Shown: piece after piece, positions 13,001-25,900 of the stretch | Layout of the letters: every line of letters begins with the position of its first letter | Numbering within the stretch: position 1 is the stretch's first letter | Origin: Smittia aterrima | Taxonomy: Eukaryota; Arthropoda; Insecta; Diptera; Chironomidae | Direction: 5' to 3' | NCBI GenBank assembly: GCA_033063855.1 | Contig: CP093829.1 | Location: 25,327,537 to 25,391,536 of the forward strand | Length of the DNA stretch: 64,000 bases | The notes under the pieces: model-generated | What the model was told of the DNA's origin: nothing | The model's database searches: none | The model's input: only the letters and a program-made list of their open reading frames with translations | Made by a program: the position numbers and the translations under genes

Positions 13001-16000
13001 GCCGGTACGGTTGCGAACGATCGCCGCATTCGAATGATGTTCCTCTTCTTTTAAATGAGCAATCCGCGGAGAAATGCGAAAGTTTTCTTCTTCTGTGGCT
13101 TCTTTAATTAAGAGGGAAAAATTGTTTGTCATCGATTCAGAAGAATTTACGATACGGGTTTCGCGGTTTCTTCGATCAATGTTGAGAGACTTTCTAAAGA
13201 AAGAACTATCTTTGAGTAAGAAGAGAAAGGTTGAGTAATGCTCTCGTTCGATGGGATGTTTACAAATCCATTTAATGATCTCAAATATTTTTCGTACGAA
13301 AATTCACATAGCGATTAACAGTTACGCTTTGATTATCTTGTCATGAAGCCTCAAACTCAATTAAGCTCTAAGTCATGAGAAGATTTTTGTTTTTTTGAGG
13401 TTTTCGAAACATTTGATTGAGAGTTGATCAACAGACGAAGTTAAGTACGATTCGAGTAGCTTACGCCAAAGATATTCAACGAACCGGAAAGAGTCTCAGT
13501 CAATGAATTTCACGCCATGGAGCTCTTGCATCGTCGAAGGTGATTCAACCAAATTCGACAACAATGACTCGTAAAAGTATAAATTAATTCTATTTAACGC
13601 CGTTTCTGACTTCTTCCTCTTCAAAGATTTCATTTAGCTCGTAGAACTTTTCGCTTCTGTTCTTGAATCATTCTAAAAATAGTCGAGGCATGAAATGTTC
13701 TCAGGAAGTGTTCGACCGAATTCTTCTTTGTCTCGCAACTCAAAATAGATCTTTCTGCACATTTACACGAAACTCAATTTAGCGATCATCGCAAAGAGAA
13801 CAGTTAGACGGTAATTGCCTTTAAACACCAAATTGGGTCTCAATTATTCGAAATTCGCACGAATAAGCGATTAGAGTGATGCGAATGAGATTGATTTGAA
13901 GAGTTTTTGCTATTTTTAGTGTCACTTGAAGCAACAGTCAAAAAATATTTAAAGAGAACGGAAAAGAGAATTCCCATTGAACGAAGCAAATTTGAAGCCC
14001 TTCGAATAAATATGTTACCGACGTTATTTAAAATATTCCATGCTGACACCTTGAGATCAAAATATTTTCTCACAGATTTTCTTGTTTCAATTTTCCAACA
14101 ACGATCATTCATTGACTTCGAATTCAACGAGACTTTTCATAGTTAAGCTAACTACAATAAACAACACCGAGTCACTCGATTGGCTTATTAAATCACATAA
14201 ATCGCGTTTCTCACGAAACAACGAAAAGTTTTGATGAACCCACAACGAGATCCATTGAAGCTCAACCCATCCAACGATCAGATGTAAATTTCCATACTTG
14301 CACATTGCATTCACCTTGCTTAATTATGTAGGTGGACGTGTTTGTTCTCTCCCTCTATCAACATGATTACCCAAATCAATCTCCTCTTACAAAACGGTGT
14401 TTAGTGTTGCGCAAGAAAAGAAATATCGCTTGAATCTCATTATAACGAACGTCGATTTATTATTGGCGGAAAGATTTCACCTTAAATAAACTTTTAAGAC
14501 GAAAAGCGAAAAGGCCAATTTTTTGCGCTGACTTGGGTTTCATAATAAAATCTTTGTTCATTGCTTTGGTCGCCAGCCATGCCGATAAGGTCATCACGAA
14601 ACCAAAACCGAGTGCTATCGCGTTTAGCTCTGCTCCACTTCACTTTCACTCAATCTCGTTTCATTTCATTTTCAGTATTTGCAAAAGAAATCGCCGACGG
14701 TGAAGGAGAGCGTCTTCAACTTTTCATCGTCGTCAAACGATCGTGCAACGAGGTCAATCAACTCACCCAATCGACAGCAGTGTGAGCGAAGAGTTACATC
14801 AAAAGTCTCATCATCAAAACCTCAGCGATTTGAGTCAACTCTATCAGCTGTTGAGTGTAAAAGTAATCGTCAACCCGAGAGATCTCATTCACCATCAATT
14901 ACGATTGTTCAGAACTTTCAAGGCCAAAGTGCTAAACCATCCTCATTTAAAGTTCTTAAAACTTCAAACCACAAATCTTGTTCTCATACGTCACAACCAG
15001 AAAACGAAATGGGTCAAGACGTAGGATCATGCTGTGCAAAATACATTTTGTGCCTCTTCAACTTTATATTTTTCGTGAGTATTCGCAGATTCGCTCCAGC
15101 TGAGGAGTACATTGCAATTTATTTATTTTCTCACTTACAGATTCTCGGATCGCTCGTGCTTGGGCTGGGCTTGTGGCTTTTGCTCGACAAAAATTCCATC
15201 GTATCGCTCCTGAAAACAGTTTCTAGTGAGCACGTCGAGGTAAGTTTTTTTGTATTTTTAAACACTTTATCGAAAGTAGTTGAGACAACTTTTATTAACT
15301 TCGGTCAACTAAGATCATAGTTTCTTGTGGATTCAGAAATCCAAACTAGATCGTGGATCATGATTAATAACCACCACAATGTTACGAATCAGATTTCAAG
15401 ATCACAATTTATTTTCTCTTGCTTTGCTTACCTACACAATTTCGATCTCGACTTTGCTGTTTTCTGTTTTGTTTTGCGCGTGCGAGGCAGTAAATGACAT
15501 CAGCGTCGCTTAGAATTGCTTTCCGTTTCATTATTTGCGACTCGAGTACATTTTGAATTTTCAAGTTCTTGTTCTATAGAAGGTGTTAATGGGAATCCTT
15601 GACGATGATACTGTAGTCACTCGAACGAAACGAATCAGAAGAACTTGTAGTCCAAAACTTCCTAACCTTCTTATTCAACTTAGCGGAAGACTGTACAGAG
15701 TCGTGTTGGTTAAGTGGCTTCGTGATTGACAAACGACATGCTCGCGAAACCAGACACATCACGCCGACGACTTTTTCGGCAGTCTCTTGTTTAAATACTT
15801 TAAGCTTTTCGCGAGAAACCAAACGAAACTGAAAACAGTTATTTTCATGAGGTAACTTTAGGCGCGAAGATATACAAACAAACGTTCGCTTTTAAAAGCA
15901 TGGGCAGCTGAATTGGCTATAAAGTGCGGATTAGAAGTGGAAATGAAGTTATGGAGAGTCGAAATGAAAGTGAAAACAAAATAATTTGGACCGATGAGGA

Positions 16001-19000
16001 GTTCGGAGTATTTATTGCGTAATCATCATCATCTGAAGATGATTTTTAACAAGATTTCAAAGAACCGATTTTCTAGTCAATTCTATCAAAAAACCGCCGG
16101 AAACTTGAAATTAAAATAATCATAACGCAAATTGTTTCTCTTTATTGTTTAAAGAACTGACTTTTAGATCAATTGCCGGTTAATATTTTTCTTCAATTAA
16201 AAACCTTGAGTCTTAAATTCCCTTTCACTTTTAGCACAAAGTTAACAACAACTTCTTGAAAATGTTGTTTAGTTGCTTTCTGCTTGCACAATTTCCATTG
16301 AAAAGAGCTCGTGAAGAAACTGTTTCGCTTTACGAACAATACAAAAATGTGCTCAGCTTTGTCAATTAAGCCATTAATTGCAGGTGGCAATTCGGTATAA
16401 GCTAATTATGAGCGAATTTGTTTTTTGTTTCTCTCTTTGTTGTAAAACTTTCAATGAAGCTTGAAGTTCTTTGAATTCGGCGAAGGCTTTAAATACCACA
16501 ATTTGACATTTCTAGTTTATATTCATAAAATCTGAATTTAAAAATCATTTGGCGAGTGAATGTTTAAGATTTTCCTTTCTTTCTAGTGATGACCAAGAGA
16601 CTTCAAAGCATGCAAGCCAAGGTTGTCATCGATTGTCAAGAATAATTTCTTGAACTAAAACTTTAGCTTATCTTGTTTAACTTATTTAAGGTTGCCACAT
16701 TTACTTCTGTCCCTCGTTACTGAGTTTAATGGGAATTTATTGGTATTCTCAAGCTAAATTGTGGCCGAGTGTGAGACGATTCTTCATTAAAATCTTCATG
16801 AATGAGACACTCACTTAGCAACATGACCCGATCACAACCTTTAGCAATTTTGCAATTAAATTGTTTCGTTTTAATCGCATGAGTCTTCTTTAATTCATTT
16901 TGAGTTTATTGCCGTCTTGAACGCTCAAGTTGATTAAATTGATTTAACTGCGAACACACTCGACTCGTCATCAAAAGTCATCGTTGCTTTGAAATTGAAT
17001 TGAAACAAGACTCGTTTCATGAATATTTCGACATTTCTTAATGTTCGGTGCGTGAGTGGAACTCGGTTTGAGATTTAATTAAGCGTTTCGGTTCTGAGAA
17101 TCTTCATTGACATTGTGTTTGGAAATGTTAATTAAGTTTTCTCTATTCTCTCTCGTTCGCCTTTCGTCAGTGGAATTTTAAAAATCTTCAGTAAATATCC
17201 GTCGAGTTTAGAGAGATATTTCAACAGCAAAGCTTCATTTGACTTTAAAAATAATTCATTGCGTCGCAAGACAAAGCAAAAAAACATTCGTCAATATCAA
17301 GTAACTGCAATTACAATCCAACCACAACGATCAACAGAGAAAGTGAAACTCAGAAGCGTAAAAACTGCTCGGTGACCCTTGCCAAGGTTTAAGTCTCAAT
17401 TTTCGCAAGCGTAGCAAGCTTAAAACTTGAAATTTTCTCCATCCAGAAGCACTACGAGAAACAGAAACTGTTGTAGAAAGTAAATCACTGAAGTTTATGC
17501 GCATCCGCTGAGTAAGCATAAAACTTTCCACGACGTCGGCATTCAAAAGTGCATTTAAGTGTTCCCCATTTAAGGTTCGGACGAGCGCAATCAAGCGACG
17601 ATTAAAAAGTTCATTGACACGAGACGCATGTCGATGGATGTTTGTCAATCCATTACAAAATTCATCAAGCAATTTCAATAAAAATCGACAAAAAACATAA
17701 ATTGATGCCAAACAACATTACAACTCTCATAATTCAAATGACGTCGGGCGACAGCGAAACATTTGTCATACTTGGATTCATTGATTAGAATGCTCTTCTA
17801 AAGAACGAGAAGGGAACAACATGAATGATCATACTCATGGTTAATTACATTTTATTGAATTAATGAAGAGAGGGACGGGAAGTTTACTCAAAATGGGAGT
17901 TAGAATCGCTTTCATATGTTACGATGACCTATTTCACTTCAGTCACAAGGGGAAATTGAATTTGAAGGCAATTAGGAATAAAATTATTCTGAAAAGGATC
18001 ACTCGCCAGTTCTCTAACGATTGAATAACGTCATTAATGGCTTTAGGTAATGCTCCTTTGATTACATTATGCCTCAGCTGACATCATTTTCCTTATCATC
18101 GATTGAAAAGTTCTTTCACCTTTCGCTTTTACTTCCTCGTTTCCCACATGGGGGAAAATTAATTTTCATTTCGCGGTTCATTTTATGCTTTGTATCCTCG
18201 AAGCAATTGCTACTGTTCGTGCACAATGCAATCGCGAAAGTGGCACACGATAGTCTAAATATCTAAATAGGAAAATGTTTCTAATAATTCATGAACCGGC
18301 TGTGGAAATTTTTGCGTGATCATCCGGGCACTTGTTGGAATTATTGATGAGACATTCAAGTTTTAGAACTGTTTTTTCAACTACAATTATTTTTTGTTCT
18401 TTCAGAGGTTCACTGAACCACAGCTCATCGATCAGAGTGTCTACATTCTTATTGCAATCGGCGGGATTATGTTCTTCTTAGGATTCCTCGGATACTGCGG
18501 AGCACTCCGAGAGTCACAGTGCATGCTGTCGTTGGTGAGTTGATTGGGTTTCTTCATATGATATGACATTCGACATTTTCCGCGCTTCGACGTTGATCAT
18601 CGACCGTGACATTTTTCATTTTTTCGGAAATCTTTGTTATGTAAATTCTCAATCCGTTTGTTGAGCGTCCGGACAAAGTTTAATTGTTGAGATTTTTTGT
18701 CGAGGTTGAAACGATAGAAGAGATGATTTTATGACCTAGTTTGACTTGTGGTCTCTTGTTGTCACGTAATTTGATGAGACCGACGATAGTTCAAGTTCAA
18801 TTCACGATGAGGCCTTAACTCGCGGCTTCCCTTTTAAGAAAATAAATTTTCGCAACTAATTTTCTTGCCCACGCAAAGCGATTTTTAATCTAATTTCCGC
18901 CAGAGTTATCTTATTATCTCGTCTATTTCAGTACGGAGTATTCATCATCATTCTTCTGGTCCTGGAAATCGTCGTTTTCTGCTTCGCAATCATCTACAAA

Positions 19001-19572
19001 GATGTCGTAAGTTAAATTTTAAATTATGTTCGTTTGCAAAGGTTAAAATTTAACATTTATATGAAAAGGCAAAAGATGAAGCTCAAAACTTCTTGAAAAC
19101 GACCATCCGCGATTATACGTCAAGTGCAAAGGAAACCGACGGATCAACTCTTATGTGGAATCAGTTGATGGCTCGTCTTGAATGTTGCGGAGTCAACAGC
19201 TACAATGATTTCGAGACTTCAACATTCTGGGTTGCCAACCGTGGATCAAGACAAATTCCGGAAGCATGTTGCACACTTTCCGACAAAACTTTGTTGAAAC
19301 CTTTCGACACTAACTGCCCTTACTCTCCTACAGACAGCAACAGCAATTACATGAAGGTATTTACCTCAAACAAAACTTTTTTTATTCAGTTTTTAATCGT
19401 TTTTCCTTCTCATTAGGGATGCTACGATTCACTGCTAAACTATTTAGACTACAACAAAAATCTCGTGATTGGAGTCAGCAGCGGTCTGATACTCATTCAG
19501 CTTTTTGCAGCATTCCTTGCGTTCTGCCTCTGTAAGTGCATCGGAAGATATCGCTCTAGCAGTCGCTTGTAA
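10007..19572 (+). CDS. Tetraspanin (Tsp66E-like) with predicted long N-terminal extension
   Basis: Four-span membrane organiser. The core begins at 15009 (MGQDVGSCCAKYILCLFNF) and is assembled from exons 14676-15074, 15141-15239, 18406-18534, 18932-19006, 19069-19356 and 19417-19572, all phase 0. This gives a standard 270-residue tetraspanin. Landmarks are TM1 with palmitoylatable Cys, TM2 (IAIGGIMFFLGFLGYCGALR), TM3 (GVFIIILLVLEIVVFCFAII), a large extracellular loop with LECCGVNSYNDF and EACC, TM4 (LILIQLFAAFLAFCLC) and a basic tail. Upstream of 15009 the frame stays open to an acceptor at 14676 (111 codons). It then connects in phase to exon 10007-10276, a 90-codon Cys-rich ORF with its own ATG, an in-frame upstream stop and a CAG|GTGGTG donor. 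The full product would be 471 residues with a 201-residue cytosolic extension. The core is certain; joining the first exon is inference. Large introns: 10277-14675 and 15240-18405. Confidence 0.85.
10277..14675 (+). other. 4.4 kb intron of the tetraspanin gene (or 5' intergenic DNA)
   Basis: No supported coding sequence on either strand. Short ORFs here (for example 11040-11357 and 12386-12595) show no recognisable domain or protein-like composition. AT-rich with many homopolymer runs. It could hold regulatory elements or an alternative promoter for the short 270-residue isoform starting at 15009, but I see no specific element. Confidence 0.55.
15240..18405 (+). other. 3.2 kb intron of the tetraspanin gene
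   Basis: Bounded by a GTAAGT donor after the TM1-loop exon and a polypyrimidine acceptor (TTTTTTGTTCTTTCAG) before the TM2 exon. The longest ORF inside is a 126-codon minus-strand frame at 17331-17711 that lacks an ATG at its start and has no recognisable features. Nothing else is seen. Confidence 0.7.
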
Positions 19573-22500
19573 ACCCTTGTCATCACTCAATTCAATCCTT
19601 TTCACACTTTTTATTTTGTTTGTAAAAATTTCGTTTTGTGTTTGTCCAATATTTGTTTATTCCATCCACAAATTCTTTTACCACGACTGGAAACCATCAG
19701 GTTTCTAGAATCAGTTAAAGATATTTTTGGTTTGCCATCAAAATGAATCTGACTCATTTCGTTTTTCGTATTTCTAGCGTAAACTCGGAGCGAGAGACTC
19801 GCTCATCGTACCTGTGCAACGGATTGAATTGGTTTAAAATATTGATTAAGAAGATGAAGGAGAGTTTACTCTCATTATCGAGTCAATCGAACGAATCTAT
19901 GCGATTTATGACTCTGAGGTCCAAAAGTAAGCAAGAATAATAAAAAAACAAAGCAAGATCTTTTACCATTAGTTTAGATATCAAGAATCAAAAGAAAATA
20001 ATGAAATGGCTCATATTTCGTTAGTTAAGAAGTTTATTACAAAAAGAAAAGATTTCCAACCTGTCGATTGCAATCGCAATCAGATTTATTTGATGTTCGC
20101 CGAAAGCTTTTTAAAATCATCTGTTAAACACGATGTCAGAGTAGCTTAGTTTAATTTTATCAATGTTGGATTGAGAGGAAGAAAGTCGCTTAAATGTTTT
20201 TTCAAAAAGAGAGAGACTTGTTCGAGTGAAAACAATTTAAAGATCGGAGAAGGTTTATCAACTGCCAAGAAATCTCTTCTCGACAGTCATCTCCTTTAAA
20301 TTTACGTTTCTTCAAACCGCAAATTCGCCTGAAAAATTTTATGGAAAATAAAAAGAAGTATTTTTTCCAAAACATCTAAGAAAATTATTTTTTTATTTCA
20401 GAGAAATTATTTTCAGCAATTAAATAAAACTTGAACTAACAAAAAAAAGTTTTTAGTGAGATCACACTAGCAGGAGTTCGCAGATTATTTATAAAAAAAC
20501 TGACTCGCAAGTTGTTTTTTCCCCTCTTTGTCGCTTCTCGATTACACTTTCGTGCTCATGTTAAGCTTACAAATGAGTGTAAGCGTGGGGATCAAACATA
20601 TTGACAAACGCGCAACGAAAACTAATTTTCCAACAAGCAGAGGTGAAGGGACTTTCAATCGATGATAAGCGAATTTTTCCCGAATCACGTTTTCGTTATT
20701 TACTCGAAGTGTTTGTATTTCCTTCCGTGCAACGCATACAAAATTGTTGGGCGAAGGCGAATATCTTTGTAGACATGCATCGCGACGATAATTTTCTAAA
20801 ATGACACATAATCTCGAATGTTTACTGAAAAGATGTTGAAGCATAATAAACGATGATAAAAGAAAGCTATCACGTGGGGAGCGCTGAGGTCTCTGAATAC
20901 TTAAATGTCGACATATTGTGTTTCTTACTAAATCGTCGCTCTTCTGTTTGCCTTGAAAGAGAAATTGAAACTTCAAAACCTTTTGTGCTTGCCAAGTGCT
21001 GCGAGCATTTCAAATTATTTGTGATTTGAAAGTGCTAATGAAAATATTTAATTGAAATTGATCTCTGTTGAGCTAATAGTCTCGCTCAATCATCAATCAG
21101 TAATATTCATTAATATGACATGAAGTGGTATTCACGTTTTATTACTGAGATGTTTAATGAGCGATTACAAGTTTTCACAACTTTTCATTGCGAAATTAAA
21201 GAAACGAGAAGCTGCAACCCAATGTTTTACAATTTCTTGATGTAAAACTGTTTTACCGAAACATCGAAACATTAGAGAAAAACATTGACAAATAAATTTG
21301 TTGAACACGTTTTAAACGTTGTGGCTAACCAGTTGAGAGGTTTTAGGAAATAGTTTAGGAAGTAGCCAGACTTAAAAACATGAAGAATTATTATAAAGAA
21401 AATTAAAGGAATTTCAATTGGCGTCTATTTCACAACTTGAAAATTATTTTTTTTGGAAACATGGATCCTTTCGACGGCTGTGCAATAAATTTGTTGAGTT
21501 GCTACAAGCGGAAGGATTTTAATGTTCCGCTGTTTATCTTCTCCAGTAGATTATGTCATCTTCCTAAATAAGCAAGATTTTCTTCTCTTTCACGAATCTT
21601 ATAAAATTTTCGAAGAAATGTTTGTAAACATTCTTAAAAATTAATAAATGTTTTTACTCACATTCAAGTTCACTTTTCCGAATGAAAATAAATTGAAATG
21701 ATTGAGAATCGCTCGATGAAAGTTATTGTTTACTGATTGCACGTGGAGTGCGAAGCAGTTTTCATCGTTTCTCTAGTTCCATTGATTGTTAATTTGAGTT
21801 GTCTCGCTTTCCAATGTAAACACAGAAGGTTATCATCGGTAGGCGTTTTTCGTAAATGATTTTCAATTTTCTTTCCATTGAGCAATTGATTCGTCCCAAT
21901 TGAACTGTCCCATCATTTCGATTTCGATTTTTCTTTTCGTTGGTGCCAAAAAAAAACTAAACTGCGTCAGTCGCATTTGTAGTCTGATTGAGGAAAGACT
22001 GATATTTTCATAAGGAAAGTGAAAATTTAACTTTTCAAGGATCAAAGTGCTGATAACAAAGTTTAATATTTTTGAGATAAGTCTCATCTGAAGTGATTGG
22101 AGAATTTTAAATTTTGTGAGCACCTGCGCAGGAGATTTGATGAGACATATTGAAGCGGCATGTTTGCTTAACAGTAAGAAAGCAAATATATCGGTCAGTG
22201 TTTCGAGCTGTGGTTTAGACGAGCAATAAGCGAGTGAGCGAAGCCCTGGTGAAAGATGAGCAGGCGATTGTTGATTTAAAGGGCAACAAGTGGACTCGCG
22301 CATTTATAACGTGTCAACGAGCCGTTATTGAATATATTGTGAACATTGCCATTATCAATTACGAAGAGATATAAAAAAATCATTTTATCTAACCGCTCCT
22401 AAGCTTGATGGTCTATCATGCATAACGGGCAGTCGTCAACGGTTTGTCCGAACAAGTTTCTAAATGCTAACGCTTCAAAACGAATCCTTTCACTAAAAAA

Positions 22501-22947
22501 ATAATAGAGTTGTCGGAAATCCTACAAAAACAAACTTTTCGTTTCTTGTTACAGTGAGACTCAACAATACTAAACGATGAGCATGACAATTTCATTATTT
22601 AACTCGTTTTTGCTCGCCCCCGTCATCGCACTGAGTGTCCATTTAATCATTAATGAAATGTGTTGTGATAACAGTGAAAGAGTTCCGACGCGAGGAAGAA
22701 CTGCGTTTATTCAAAATAGATTCACGATCGTGTAAGGCGTCAGTCATCGTTCGGTCATTGAAAAGAGTAAACGCTTTTCCGAAGGATCTGGAAATAATTA
22801 ATTTGATTTTGTGTAAAACTAAAGAAGATGTGGAAAATAATTGATTTGAACTTTTGAAAGTTTGTGAAGTGTTTTAAACGAGTATTTTAATCCTAAAAGA
22901 AATCCGTGGTTTTAATTAAATCTCATTCAGTGTTTTAATTAGAAAAT
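19573..22947. other. Intergenic region between tetraspanin and TrpA1
   Basis: 3.4 kb including the tetraspanin 3' UTR. Two long minus-strand frames (20542-20976, starting at a non-ATG codon; and 21863-22303, 146 codons from an ATG) show no domain, and I do not call them genes. The TrpA1 promoter and any 5' non-coding exon should lie toward the right end. Confidence 0.6.
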
Positions 22948-25900
22948 ATGCCAACTTCACTTTACCTTCTTCAAAAGTCTAAGACAATCCATCCTTATTG
23001 CGATGAGTATTCTGTGACGGAGAAGAGCTTGGTCGACGACAGAAAGATTAGAAATCAAAGGTTTAAGGTTTGTGTCGCGACAATTTGCTGATTCATCGTC
23101 CGCTTTTGTCTAAATTTGTCGCTTCTGTCCCGAGCTTCCTAAGGTTTCATTGCGAGCAATATTACCGTCATTCAACACGCCTTCGTCGCTTTAGCCAAAT
23201 TGGTTGTCGAACTTCTCGCTCGTCAATAAATTTCTGAATTTCGTTATCTTTTTATCTTATCTTTAATTAAGAGCAATTAATTCCCAAATGGCTCGTAAAT
23301 TTTTGTGCTTTTCCCTTTTCAAATAGAGTTGGATTTTGTCACGATGTGGCCGCAACAAGTTAATTCAAGTTGTTGATGAGCTTCAGAACATGAAAGCAGC
23401 TTCTAACGACAACGAATTGCAAGCCATTTTGACTGAGAAGGACGCTGAGGTTTGCCTGCTGATTGATTCGCCATTCAGAATTTTAAGGGTGAGTCAGACA
23501 CTAAAACTAATTGGCTGAATATTATTTGAATTGATGCTCGTATCAAAATTTGTGGAGAGTGAAAAAAGCTTTCAAGAGAATAATGTGAAAGCTCTCAAGT
23601 TCCTTGCTGAGCTTTACGATGATGAGAGAATATCGAGAAATTTATATTTCTAGCGATTGCGACGAGGTAATTTGCCATCAGACTCGAACTATTGTTAGAA
23701 GTTCCTAGCAAACGCAACAATTTTAAATTAATTATTGATTACGAAACCATTTGCGCGGATAATATTTTGCTTATGAAACACGAAGCTCTCTGGAGAATAA
23801 TTGTAATTGACTTTGAGCTTTTCTCGGGAGACTATAAATTCAGGACGTTGCTAAAAGCTTTCTCAGTCAACGTTCAGCATTCGGTCCGTCCAGGCTTCTA
23901 AAAAATAAGGAAGATCAGAAAAGAAAGTGAATTTGCGGATCATTTATTGCGATAATACGTGAATGAATACAAATTTCAGATATTAAAAAAATCATTTAAA
24001 GTATGGAAATGATTAAAGTGAATGTTGAAAGTTTATCGACACGTAAATATCTTTGTGAAAAAATTGAAAGAAATCGTTAGAAAATTTAATATTAATTGAA
24101 AAAAGACTTTTCCGGAAATTTCTCACTAATTTTATCTTAATCAGACGATCGGATGTTGCCGAATTCGAAATTCCAGAGATTGTGGCGAACGACAACGAAA
24201 AAAGCAAATAGAATTGCTATAACCCCGATCGTAATGCCAAATTGGACGAAGGTTCTAGGATTGGGAACCTATCCGAAGATTTGTGCTGAAGACCTAATAG
24301 AGGTGAATGTTTGGCTGTGGGTAGAGTGAATAAAAATTTGTGGAAAATTATCAAAAGTCAATTGGCAGCAAAACAAAATGCTTAAAAGAATTAAAGTAAT
24401 CAGATTTGGTTCAGTGCTTTTGAAGTCAAAAAATCAAAAATTCCTTAAGGAGAAAGTCAATAAAAAATGTTTTTGTGCATTTCCGAATTGAAATAGACGA
24501 TACAACAAAAAATAAATAAATTCTTATTAAAATTCTTTTCAAAGAAATCGCTGCGAAATATTTTCATCTTTAATATTGCTATTGAGATTCTAAGTAAATC
24601 GCAAATATTGGCACTCAGGACAACATGACTTGTGAATTCTGTCGCGAGCTTAGATTGAAAAACATATTTTTTTCAACGTTCAGGACTAAAATCAGATAAC
24701 AAATTTCATATGTGTTCATAATGAGCATTCAAAGTTTTATTTTTATTCACTTTCAATTTTCGTCTTCAGTAATTCGAGTCTACATCGCAGATTCATTTTT
24801 GAATGAACTTTTCAAACAATTCTATAATTACTTTCAAAATTCTATTAATTATAAATAAGGCGGCGGAGGCTGGTAACTTGGAGGAGTTTATTCGCTTGTA
24901 TCAATTTGACAACGCTCGATTAAATGTGAAAGACGGAAAAGGTCGAACTGTTGCTCATCAAGCAGCAGCGAAAAACAAATTAAATATTTTACAATTTGTT
25001 CGTGATCAAAATGGAGGTAATTTTGTTTATTTCTTTTTCATTCGTGAACTTCTAAAAGAAAGTTTATTATGGCAGATTTGAATTGTCAAGATCTTGTGGG
25101 AAATACACCTTTGCATGCTGCGGTTGAGAACGATTCATTGGAAGCAGTTGATTTCTTACTTCAAATGTAAGTGCTTTGATACAGAATCGGAAATTTTATT
25201 TTCATAAACTTTGATATGAATATGAAAGTTGATTTTCTTTTTCGTAAATCTAATTTCAGTCCCGTCAAAACGAATATTCTTAACGAGAAAAATCTTGCTG
25301 TAGTTCATCTTGCGACTGAACTAAATAGAGTTGAAGTTCTTCAGTTGATGGGAAAGCATCGAAACGTGTTCGATATTCAGCAAGGTGGCGAACATGGAAG
25401 AACGGCACTTCACTTGGCAGCAATTTACGACCATGAAGAATGCGCTCGCATTTTGGTAAGCCGCAAGATAAATGTCTAAATATTTTTTAACTAAATTTTT
25501 TTGTCCCTCAGATTAGAGAGTTTGGAGCGTCGCCAAGAGCAAGTTGTAACCTTGGTAAGAATACAACTTCTCGAAATGAGTTTCTACAACTCAATCATTA
25601 CAGGATATTATCCAATTCACGAGGCGGCAAAGAACGCAAGTTCTAAGACAATGGAAGTATTTCTTCAGGTAATTGATGAAGCTTTACACAATCGTCTATT
25701 TTGAAAATATTGAATTTGTTTATGTACAGTGGGGAGAATCAAAAGGTTGCACAAGAGAAGAAATGATTTCGTTTTTTGACTCAGAAGGCAACGTACCGCT
25801 TCATTCAGCAGTTCATGGTGGCGATATAAAAGCTGTCGAGCTGTGTTTGAAGTCAGGAGCGAAAATTTCTACGCAGCAACACGATTTGTCTACACCTGTC

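Noticed and set aside
17331..17711. 126-codon minus-strand frame in the large tetraspanin intron
   Set aside because: Starts at a non-ATG codon, shows no recognisable motif, and no splice partners are evident.
19532..19800. Perfect GTAAGT donor inside the last tetraspanin exon with a possible acceptor near 19779
   Set aside because: Using it would add only one codon before a stop and remove the cytosolic tail; the sequence GTAAGT here is also normal coding for the Cys-Lys of the tail.
20542..20976. 144-codon minus-strand frame downstream of the tetraspanin
   Set aside because: Begins at a non-ATG codon and the translation has no domain or convincing composition.
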